A DNA stretch of 5,348 nucleotides, taken from contig CAMYJN010000207.1 in NCBI GenBank assembly GCA_947258625.1, forward strand, positions 1 to 5,348. Reading direction: 5' to 3'. The stretch's first letter is position 1, and every line of letters begins with the position of its first letter. Shown here one piece after another: positions 1 to 5,348 of the stretch. The notes under the pieces were generated by a model. The model saw nothing but the letters and a program-made list of their open reading frames with translations, made no database searches and was not told the DNA's origin. A program made the position numbers and the translations under genes. This stretch comes from an uncultured Polyangiaceae bacterium. GTDB lineage: Bacteria > Myxococcota_A > Polyangia > Polyangiales > Houyiibacteriaceae.

Positions 1-114
1 TGCACCAAGTCCTTCAGCAGTAAGTACGCGCACCTCGCATCGCGCGCACAGCTCCGTCTCGTGGAGTCTTTGACGCCCTCCACACCTCCTCATGTCAAAT
101 ACGCGTCAAAATGA
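1..114 (+). CDS. C-terminal end of a phage-type tyrosine recombinase (integrase), partial at the left edge
   Basis: The frame beginning at base 1 stays open for 37 codons and stops with TGA at 112-114. It contains the segment SSKYAHLASRAQLRLVESL. This matches the C-terminal box of tyrosine recombinases: [RK]YAHL carrying the nucleophilic Tyr, then a helix ending V-E-x-L with the usual 12-residue spacing after YAHL. The presumed catalytic Tyr codon is TAC at 25-27. The eight residues before it (CTKSFSSK) are the right length to follow the family's LGH box, which would lie just off the left edge. Family members cut and rejoin DNA at att sites through a 3'-phosphotyrosine. Codons for the first 60 bases favour G or C in third position. 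The position, tail-to-tail with a tRNA gene, supports an integrase rather than XerC/XerD, which usually read YTHx here. Only the tail is visible, so the Arg/His boxes and the functional state cannot be judged. Confidence 0.62.
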   Translation, partial: CTKSFSSKYAHLASRAQLRLVESLTPSTPPHVKYASK

Positions 115-115
115 A

Positions 116-155
116 AAAACGAGCAGGAAGCGTTGGATCGCTAACTGCTCGTTTT
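116..155. terminator. Bidirectional intrinsic terminator shared by the recombinase and tRNA-fMet
   Basis: Perfect 11-bp arms AAAACGAGCAG (116-126) and CTGCTCGTTTT (145-155) form a hairpin. An inner 4-bp stem, AGCG (129-132) with CGCT (139-142), caps it around a six-base loop. On the - strand, downstream of the tRNA, the stem runs into six T (complement of A 114-119), a good Rho-independent signal. On the + strand, downstream of the TGA at 112-114, it ends in TTTT (152-155), which is weaker. The hairpin begins only 1 bp after the + strand stop codon and 4 bp beyond the tRNA CCA end. Confidence 0.85.
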
Positions 156-158
156 GAT

Positions 159-235
<77 letters not shown>

Positions 236-240
236 GCCTC

Positions 241-268
241 TTTATAGTCATGCGCTTTGACTTGTCAA
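241..268 (-). promoter_or_regulatory. Sigma70-type promoter of tRNA-fMet
   Basis: Read on the - strand, a perfect -35 TTGACA (268-263) is followed by a 16-bp spacer and -10 TATAAA (246-241). Only the five bases GAGGC separate the -10 box from tRNA nucleotide C1 at 235. Transcription should therefore start within a few bases of the mature 5' end. Near-consensus boxes suit a highly expressed stable RNA gene. Confidence 0.8.
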
Positions 269-269
269 A
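256..269. repeat. Inverted repeat TTTGAC-TT-GTCAAA between the divergent tRNA and efflux genes
   Basis: Two perfect 6-bp arms (256-261 and 264-269) flank a 2-bp centre. One arm contains the tRNA -35 box. The other arm supplies TTGACT (257-262), which could act as a -35 for the + strand efflux operon. It may be simply the outcome of two back-to-back -35 elements, or an operator serving both directions. The same hexamer recurs at 69-74, 94-99 and 105-110. Confidence 0.5.
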
Positions 270-286
270 AGGAGCGTAGGTACTAG
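257..286 (+). promoter_or_regulatory. Weak candidate promoter of the efflux operon
   Basis: TTGACT (257-262) matches five of six -35 consensus bases. Eighteen bases on, TACTAG (281-286) is a poor -10, matching only three of six. If used, transcription would start around 292-295, at or just before the adaptor ATG at 296, giving an almost leaderless mRNA. No better + strand promoter is visible between the tRNA and the gene. An activator-dependent promoter or another sigma factor remains possible. Confidence 0.25.
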
Positions 287-295
287 ATTTTTGGG

Positions 296-1381
296 ATGAT
301 TTCGCGCGTTTTCCGCCTGCGAGCGTGGCTGTTGCTAGGGCTATTACCGATGGCCCTGGGCTGCGAGGGCGAGGCGCCGGCCAAGAGCGGTCCGAACGGG
401 CCTCCGCCTGCGCGAGTTCAGGTCGGCGAGGTGCGCGGGGGGAGCATCGAGGCGCAGTGGTCGTTTCTCGGTGACGTGACCGCGCTGCAGCGTGCACGCC
501 TTGCGGCAGGCGCGTCGGGGGAAGTACGGCGCGTCTTAGTTCGCGTCGGAGATCGAGTTCAGCAAGGTGACATGCTGGTGGAAATCGATCCGTCACTTGC
601 GTCCGCGCGGGTTCGAGCGGCTGCCGCTTCGAAGCAAGCCGGGTCTGCCCAATTCGAGCGTGCGCGACGCGATGCCGAGCGTTTGAGCGTGGCGGGCCCG
701 GACATCGCTGCGGCCGCAGAGATCGAACAAGCGACATCTGAACGCAAGCGAGCGTCGGCGGAGCGGGGGCGCCTCAAGGCCGCGGAAACCGAGGCGCGCG
801 CACAGCTCGGACGGCATCGCATCAAGGCGCCTTTCGAGGGTGTCGTTGCGAACCGTCGCGTCGACCCGGGGGATTGGGTGGACCCGGGTGTCGAAGTCAT
901 CGAGCTGATCGACGATCGCGGCGTCGAGGTTCTAGCGTCGATCCCTCCGGAAGTCGCGCGCTACTTGTCGATCGGTGACAAGGCCCACCTTTCGCGTCAG
1001 GGCGAAACGACGCCGGCCACAGTCCGCGGCATCGTCCGGGCCCTAGATGCCGAATCCCGAACCGTTCGGTTGCGTCTGGTGCCCGACGCGCCGAAGTCGT
1101 GGTTGCTGCCGGGCGCAGCGGTCGACGTGTTGCTGACGATCGAGCGCAGTGAACACGGCGCACTCGTCGTGCCACGCGACGCGCTCGTCTATGGCATCGC
1201 GAGTCTGAAAGTGGTGAAGTCGGTCGACGGCAAGGCGGAGCCCGTGCCGGTCGAGGTCGTAGCGCGTGGGCGAGATGAGGTGCTGGTCCGGGCGGAGGGG
1301 CTCGCGGCGGGGGATTTGGTGCTGACACGCGGCAACGAACGCGTATTCCCCGGGCAGCCTCTGATCGTGTTGGAAGACTGA
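296..1381 (+). CDS. RND efflux periplasmic adaptor subunit (membrane-fusion lipoprotein)
   Basis: The 361-residue protein fits the AcrA/MexA/HlyD_D23 adaptor family, which bridges an inner-membrane RND pump to an outer-membrane channel. Residues 1-22 are a lipoprotein signal peptide: basic start, Leu-rich core, lipobox ALGC with lipidated Cys23 (Ala at -3 is less usual than Leu). The first lipoyl half is at about 67-98 (EVRRVLVRVGDRVQQGDMLVEID). An Ala/Arg/Glu-rich helical hairpin follows at about 100-172, and the second lipoyl half at about 174-206 (RIKAPFEGVVANRRVDPGDW). A beta-barrel occupies about 208-285 and the membrane-proximal domain about 286-361 (VVPRDALVYG). ATG at 296 is the only ordinary start after the in-frame TAG at 284-286, but there is no Shine-Dalgarno at proper spacing; AGGAG at 270-274 is 21 bases away. 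The pump gene follows after 7 bp. Substrate cannot be predicted. Confidence 0.93.
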   Translation: MISRVFRLRAWLLLGLLPMALGCEGEAPAKSGPNGPPPARVQVGEVRGGSIEAQWSFLGDVTALQRARLAAGASGEVRRVLVRVGDRVQQGDMLVEIDPSLASARVRAAAASKQAGSAQFERARRDAERLSVAGPDIAAAAEIEQATSERKRASAERGRLKAAETEARAQLGRHRIKAPFEGVVANRRVDPGDWVDPGVEVIELIDDRGVEVLASIPPEVARYLSIGDKAHLSRQGETTPATVRGIVRALDAESRTVRLRLVPDAPKSWLLPGAAVDVLLTIERSEHGALVVPRDALVYGIASLKVVKSVDGKAEPVPVEVVARGRDEVLVRAEGLAAGDLVLTRGNERVFPGQPLIVLED

Positions 1382-1388
1382 GCAGCAG

Positions 1389-4300
1389 ATGACCGACGAG
1401 TCACGCCCGCACGACGAGCAGCCGACCGGGCTCATCTGGGTCGCCATTCAGCGGCCGATCACGGTCGTGGTCGGCATCGTGCTCGTCATCCTTTTCGGCA
1501 CCCTCTCGGTGATGGACCTTCCGATTCAGCTCACCCCTGACATCGCGACCCCCACGATCAGCGTGAACACAGTCTGGCCGGGCGCAGCGCCCTTGGAGAT
1601 CGAAACCGAAATCCTCGAGCCCCAAGAGGAAGTGCTCAAGAACGTGCAAGGGCTCACGCGCATGGAGTCGAGCGCAAGCATGAACAGCGGGAGCATCACG
1701 CTCGAGTTCGAAGTGGACACGGACATCGAAGAGGCGCTCGTCCGCGTGACCAACAACCTCAGCCAGGTCTCGAGCTATCCCGACTCGGTACGGGAGCCCG
1801 TCGTCGAAACCGCAAACAGCGCAGGGCCACCGCTGGCCGTGGTTGCGATTCGAGACCCAAAGAAAGGAAGCGTCGCGGCCTATCGGACTTGGGTTGAGGA
1901 CGAGGTTCTGCCTGAAATCGATCGCATCCCAGGGGTGGCAGGCATCTTCTTCATCGGCGGTCAGGACACCGAGGTCCATGTCCTCTTCGATGCACAGGCG
2001 CTCGGGGCGCGAGGTCTCTCGGTTCAAGGCGTGGCAGACCGGGTGAGAAGTGAGCTCCGCGATCTATCGGGTGGCGACGTTACCTTGGGGAAGCGGCGAT
2101 ATTTGGTGCGGACGGCCATCGCCCCGAAAACGCCGACCGAGCTCGAAGAAGTCGTCCTCGGCGCCAGCAGCGACGGCACCCCGATCCTCCTCGGCGATGT
2201 GGCCAAGGTGAAGCTGGCGCTTCGAAAACCGGCCGGCGTGGCGCTCGTGCAGGACCGGCCGGCCATGGTGATGTTGCTCTCCCGCGAGGCGGGCACGAAC
2301 GTGCTGGAGGTCACGCGCGAGGTGCACGAAGTCATCGCCCGACTTCAGCGCGAGAAGTTCGATCGCGAAGGGCTTCAAATCGAAATCCTCGCCGACCAGG
2401 TCGAGTACATCGAAGGCGCGCTCGACCTGGTTGAACAAAATCTCCTCCTCGGCGCGGTCCTTGCGATCATCGTCCTCTTCTTGTTCTTGCGGACGTTCGG
2501 AGCGTCCGCCGTCGTCAGCATCGCCATCCCCGTCTGCGCGTTTGCGACGGCCCTCGGAATGCAAGCGCTCGGCCGCACGATCAACGTCGTGTCGCTCGCC
2601 GGTATCACATTCGCCATCGGCATGGTCGTCGATAATTCGATCGTCGCCCTCGAAAGCATCGACACCTGGCGCACGCGCGCGCCCAACACGAAGCTGGCGG
2701 CATATCGCGGCATCCGCGACGTCTGGGGCGCGCTCATCGCGTCGACCGCAACCACCGTTGCCGTCTTCATTCCCATCGTCCTCTGGCAAGGCGAGGTCGG
2801 GGAGCTCTTGCGTGATGTCGCCGTCGCAATTGCCCTTGCGGTGTCGGTGTCCCTGGTCGTGTCCGTTCTGGTGATCCCGAGCCTCGCCGCGCGCCTCCTC
2901 TCCCAGGGGAAGACGCTCGACATCGGCGGTCTGACCGATTTCGGCCGGCGGTTCCGCGCCCGTGTAACCGAGCAGGTGCGTTGGCTGTGCAGCTCGACCC
3001 GACGCTCGCTGTCCACGGTCACGCTGGCTATCGTGGCTTCGTTTCTGGTGGCCTGGGCGCTGCTGCCGCCGATGGAGTACCTGCCCACCGGCAACCGCAA
3101 CTTGGTCTTCGGCATCTTGATCCCTCCCCCCGGCTACTCGATCGAAGAGCTCGATGCGACAGGCAACCGACTTCAAGGCGAGATGGCGCGCTACACCGGT
3201 GTCGAGGCGGACGGTGAAGCCAACATCCGACGAAGCTTCTTCGTGGGAAGCCCAGACCGCGTGTTCGCGGGCGCTGTTGCCGAGCACAAGGAAGATGTAG
3301 GACGAATGCTCGACCTCTTGCGGCGCGTGCAGTCGAAGATACCGGGCATGATCTCGTTTGCGACCCAGGCTTCCTTGTTCGGCCGATCGATCGGTGGAGG
3401 CCGCGTCGTCGAGATCGACATCCAGGGCCCGGATCTGCAGACCCTCAGCGAGGTTGGCGGGCGCCTTTTTGGAGACCTTCGCACGGCCCTGCCCGGGGCA
3501 CAGATCCGTCCCGTCCCGAGTCTGGACCCCGGCGCGCCGGAGCTGCACGTCATCCCCAAGCGGAAAGAAGCGGCGCAGCTTCAAATGGGCGGCGCTGAGC
3601 TCGGTCTCGTCGTTGATGCGTTGATCGACGGTGCGATCATCGGGGAGTACACGCCCGAGGGCTCACCGAAGCTCGATGTCGTCATGCGGGCGGTAACCGA
3701 TGGCGATCGGCTTCTTCCGGACGCGCCGGCCCTCCTGTCCGCGCCGGTCGCGACCCCCAGCGGACGCACCGTTCCCCTCGGTGCGCTCGCCGAGATCGAA
3801 GAACGCTTGGGTCCGTCGGTGATTCGTCACCTCGAGCGGCGCCGCGCGATCACCCTCAACGTTTCGCCACCCGAAGATCTGGCGCTCGAAGATGCCATCG
3901 ATACGATTCGCAACGAGGTGATCGGCGGCCTCGAAAGGGAAGGCGCCGTCCCGGCGGGCGTCCAGTTTGGCTTGAGCGGCGCCGCGGGCAAGCTCGAACT
4001 GGCGCAAAAGCAGTTCGGGAACATCCTCTTGCTCGCGCTCGTCATCTGCTTTCTGCTAATCGCGGCTTTGTTCGAAGACTTCATCTCGCCGCTTGCGGTG
4101 CTCATGAGCGTGCCGCTAGCAGCGGCAGGTGGCGCCGGAGGCCTCTGGCTGGTCAACGCCCTGCTCGGAAAGCAGCCACTCGACCTGATGACGGCGCTCG
4201 GGTTTCTGATCCTCATTGGCGTCGTCGTGAACAACGCCATTCTAGTCGTCGATGGCTCGATTTCGCGGCTACGTGCGGGCTCCAGCCTCAGCGAAGCCGT

Positions 4301-4529
4301 TCCGCTCGCCGTCGAAGCGCGTGTGCGCCCCATCTTCATGACCACCGCCACTTCACTAGCCGGGCTGCTCCCCATGGTGGTCTTTTCCGGATCCGGCTCC
4401 GAGCTCTACCGAGGCGTCGGCGCCATCGTGCTCGGCGGCCTTTTGCTTTCGACGGTGTTCACCCTGTTCGTCGTGCCCACCGCGTTCACCCTCCTGTGGA
4501 GGCTTCGCGGGCACGCCGATACGGATTGA
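1389..4529 (+). CDS. RND-family (HAE-1 type) inner-membrane efflux pump
   Basis: At 1046 residues this is the normal length for an AcrB/MexB-like permease, a trimeric proton-driven exporter. TM1 is at about 22-42, followed by a large periplasmic loop (about 43-345). TM2-TM6 lie between about 351 and 500, and TM7 at about 541-560. A second periplasmic loop spans about 565-875, and TM8-TM12 lie between about 877 and 1036. The duplicated RND architecture is complete. Family signatures include WPGAAPLEIETEILEPQEE (63-81), GMVVDNSIVALES (411-423) in TM4, GVVVNNAILVVD (944-955) in TM10 and EARVRPIFMTTATSLAGLLP (976-995) at TM11. At AcrB positions D407/D408/K940 this protein has D415, N416 and N948. 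It lacks the CusA-type heavy-metal signature, so drug, lipid or other organic export is likelier; the substrate is unknown. It starts 7 bp after the adaptor stop with only a weak SD, so translational coupling is likely. No outer-membrane factor gene adjoins. Confidence 0.95.
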   Translation: MTDESRPHDEQPTGLIWVAIQRPITVVVGIVLVILFGTLSVMDLPIQLTPDIATPTISVNTVWPGAAPLEIETEILEPQEEVLKNVQGLTRMESSASMNSGSITLEFEVDTDIEEALVRVTNNLSQVSSYPDSVREPVVETANSAGPPLAVVAIRDPKKGSVAAYRTWVEDEVLPEIDRIPGVAGIFFIGGQDTEVHVLFDAQALGARGLSVQGVADRVRSELRDLSGGDVTLGKRRYLVRTAIAPKTPTELEEVVLGASSDGTPILLGDVAKVKLALRKPAGVALVQDRPAMVMLLSREAGTNVLEVTREVHEVIARLQREKFDREGLQIEILADQVEYIEGALDLVEQNLLLGAVLAIIVLFLFLRTFGASAVVSIAIPVCAFATALGMQALGRTINVVSLAGITFAIGMVVDNSIVALESIDTWRTRAPNTKLAAYRGIRDVWGALIASTATTVAVFIPIVLWQGEVGELLRDVAVAIALAVSVSLVVSVLVIPSLAARLLSQGKTLDIGGLTDFGRRFRARVTEQVRWLCSSTRRSLSTVTLAIVASFLVAWALLPPMEYLPTGNRNLVFGILIPPPGYSIEELDATGNRLQGEMARYTGVEADGEANIRRSFFVGSPDRVFAGAVAEHKEDVGRMLDLLRRVQSKIPGMISFATQASLFGRSIGGGRVVEIDIQGPDLQTLSEVGGRLFGDLRTALPGAQIRPVPSLDPGAPELHVIPKRKEAAQLQMGGAELGLVVDALIDGAIIGEYTPEGSPKLDVVMRAVTDGDRLLPDAPALLSAPVATPSGRTVPLGALAEIEERLGPSVIRHLERRRAITLNVSPPEDLALEDAIDTIRNEVIGGLEREGAVPAGVQFGLSGAAGKLELAQKQFGNILLLALVICFLLIAALFEDFISPLAVLMSVPLAAAGGAGGLWLVNALLGKQPLDLMTALGFLILIGVVVNNAILVVDGSISRLRAGSSLSEAVPLAVEARVRPIFMTTATSLAGLLPMVVFSGSGSELYRGVGAIVLGGLLLSTVFTLFVVPTAFTLLWRLRGHADTD

Positions 4530-5241
4530 GGAACTTTTTTTTTAGCTGCTGAAGCTCGTCGCGCTTGAGCTCTCGGTACTCCCCCGGCCGCAAGCGATCG
4601 ATGGTGATGCCGGCAAACGACTGCCGCGCCAGCCGCATCACCCGGCGGTGAATCGCATCGCCCATCCGGTGAATCTGCCGGTTTTTTCCTTCGGTCAGCG
4701 TGAGCTGGACCCAGGTGTGATTCGGCTCCTGGCGCAGCACGAATGCCTCGGCGGGTTTGGTGCGGTAGCCATCGTCGAGCCGCACACCGTTTCGTAGGGC
4801 ATCGAGCTCCTCCACGTCGAGGTGGCCCTGAAACTTCACGGCGTAGACCTTCGGCACCCCGGAAACAGGCCGAAGAAGCGAGTCGATCATGTCGCCATCG
4901 TTGGTCGCCAGAAGCGCGCCGCTCGTGTGATAGTCGAGGCGGCCCACGGGCACGACGCGTTCGGGGATCTTCCGCAGAAGGTCCGCAATGGTCGCCCTTC
5001 CCTCCGGATCGTCGAGGGTCGTCACCATCTCCCGGGGCTTGTGCATGAGATAGTACACCGGCTTCTCCGGAACGAGACGCCTTCCATCGACTTCGACTCG
5101 ATCCTTGTGCGCGTCGACCTTGGTGCCAAGCTCGGTCACGACGCGCCCGTTCACGCGCACGCGACCGGCGAGGATCAACTCTTCGGACGCACGCCGCGAA
5201 GCAACGCCAGCTCGCGCGAGGACCTTTTGAAGGCGTTCCAC
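4486..5241 (-). CDS. rluB: RsuA/RluB/RluE/RluF-family rRNA pseudouridine synthase
   Basis: The 251-residue protein isomerises a specific uridine in ribosomal RNA. An N-terminal S4 RNA-binding domain spans about 1-60 (MERLQKVLARAGVASRRASE, then AGRVRVNGRVV). The catalytic domain follows, with VGRLDYHTSGALLATNDGD (99-117) carrying catalytic Asp103, the KVYAV motif (131-135), and EGKNRQIHRM (184-193), the signature of this subfamily. A basic tail follows LRPGEYREL. Length sits in the 220-290 range of the family. Assignment to RluB (23S helix 89 site) over RsuA, RluE or RluF is tentative; the extended tail and the NRQIHRM box favour RluB. The start is GTG at 5241-5239 with AGGG at 5252-5249, 7 bases upstream; the ATG at 5257 is in another frame. 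The gene converges on the pump and overlaps its 3' end by 44 bp. Its tail codons CTA AAA AAA AAG cross a nine-base A run. Confidence 0.93.
   Translation of the reverse strand: MERLQKVLARAGVASRRASEELILAGRVRVNGRVVTELGTKVDAHKDRVEVDGRRLVPEKPVYYLMHKPREMVTTLDDPEGRATIADLLRKIPERVVPVGRLDYHTSGALLATNDGDMIDSLLRPVSGVPKVYAVKFQGHLDVEELDALRNGVRLDDGYRTKPAEAFVLRQEPNHTWVQLTLTEGKNRQIHRMGDAIHRRVMRLARQSFAGITIDRLRPGEYRELKRDELQQLKKKFLNPYRRAREASTGG
4534..4545 (-). other. A9 homopolymer with in-frame slippery heptamer A AAA AAG in the rluB tail
   Basis: On the - strand the codons read CTA AAA AAA AAG (4545-4534), so A AAA AAG lies in the zero frame, the same heptamer used for -1 frameshifting in E. coli dnaX. Zero-frame translation adds 15 residues after the Lys and stops at 4488-4486. 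A -1 shift would instead add 42 residues and stop at 4408-4406, giving about 278 residues. No strong downstream stem or upstream SD-like stimulator is evident. Confidence 0.4.
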
Positions 5242-5248
5242 GGCCGGA

Positions 5249-5252
5249 CCCT
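5249..5252 (-). promoter_or_regulatory. Ribosome binding site deciding the GTG start of the pseudouridine synthase
   Basis: AGGG on the - strand stands 7 bases before GTG (5241-5239). It lies between the out-of-frame ATG at 5257-5255 and the GTG. The S4 domain sequence begins immediately with the family-typical M-E-R-L-Q-K-V-L-A, which supports GTG as the true start. Confidence 0.55.
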
Positions 5253-5253
5253 A

Positions 5254-5348
5254 GCATGCGGAATTGGGTTTTCGCGGTGTAGGTCGCAAGTGCGCGAAAC
5301 GACGTCGCTCGCGGAGGGGGATCGTGTCCCCTACTGGCTGACTTCGGT
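5254..5348. other. Right-edge segment with no confident gene
   Basis: Two readings are possible and neither is secure. On the - strand a frame runs in from the edge and stops at TAG 5253-5251, 9 bp before the rluB GTG; tight spacing would suit an upstream operon partner, but the Arg/Pro-rich 31 codons show little codon bias. On the + strand GTG at 5290 with AGG at 5281-5283 opens a frame to the edge with GC-rich third positions, possibly a divergent gene. No good sigma70 promoter for rluB is visible here. Confidence 0.25.

Noticed and set aside
29..93. - strand frame with ATG at 93-91 and Cys residues resembling a zinc ribbon
   Set aside because: It lies opposite the better-supported recombinase tail, has poor third-position bias, and consists of too few codons to judge.
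2064..3584. 506-codon - strand frame opposite the pump gene
   Set aside because: It is antisense to a complete, well-conserved RND pump, has an Asp/Arg/Gly-rich composition typical of shadows in GC-rich DNA, and shows no recognisable domain.
4502..4543. T9 run just after the pump stop as an intrinsic terminator
   Set aside because: The only stem before it is the 3-bp CCG-ATA-CGG, separated from the T run. The T run is also explained as the antisense of Lys codons in rluB.
4406..5257. Long - strand frame starting at ATG 5257 within the pseudouridine synthase region
   Set aside because: It is an Arg/Pro/Ser-rich shadow in another frame. It matters only as the destination of a possible -1 shift at the A9 tract.
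5300..5307. CGACGTCG palindrome as an operator
   Set aside because: Eight-base GC-rich palindromes are expected by chance, and no matching promoter elements surround it.
5316..5332. GGGGA-tcgtg-TCCCC hairpin near the right edge
   Set aside because: It is only a 5-bp stem with no T tract on either strand, and GC-rich sequence produces such stems by chance.

Overview
The window looks like ordinary chromosome from a GC-rich Gram-negative bacterium, with what appears to be the edge of an integrated element at its extreme left. A lipoprotein adaptor plus an inner-membrane RND pump imply a two-membrane cell. GC-rich third codon positions and the style of the adaptor signal peptide would suit a deltaproteobacterial or myxobacterial relative, but that placement is a guess.

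Left edge (1-295): the last 37 codons of what reads as a phage-type tyrosine recombinase run off the left edge on the + strand. A bidirectional terminator hairpin follows. Next comes an initiator tRNA gene (tRNA-fMet, CAT anticodon, CCA encoded) on the - strand, so the recombinase and the tRNA converge on a shared terminator. A recombinase next to the 3' end of a tRNA is the classic layout of an integration site, so an island or prophage probably extends leftward. The tRNA has a strong sigma70-type promoter that starts transcription almost at the mature 5' end. The hexamer TTTGAC/GTCAAA occurs five times in these first 270 bases.

Centre (296-4529): a two-gene + strand operon encodes a periplasmic adaptor (membrane-fusion) lipoprotein and a full-length RND pump of the HAE-1 type (AcrB/MexB-like). 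Together they would form two parts of a tripartite exporter. No outer-membrane channel gene is present here, so a TolC-like protein must come from elsewhere. In the pump's proton-relay positions the AcrB pattern Asp-Asp/Lys is replaced by Asp-Asn/Asn.

Right (4486-5241, - strand): an RsuA/RluB-family rRNA pseudouridine synthase converges on the pump and overlaps its 3' end by 44 bp. Its C-terminal tail is read through a run of nine A that contains the in-frame heptamer A AAA AAG. The last 95 bases contain no gene I can call with confidence.

I see no previously undescribed system. The observations most worth checking are the recombinase/tRNA junction with its repeat family, the unusually short leaders around 236-296, and the A9 tract.
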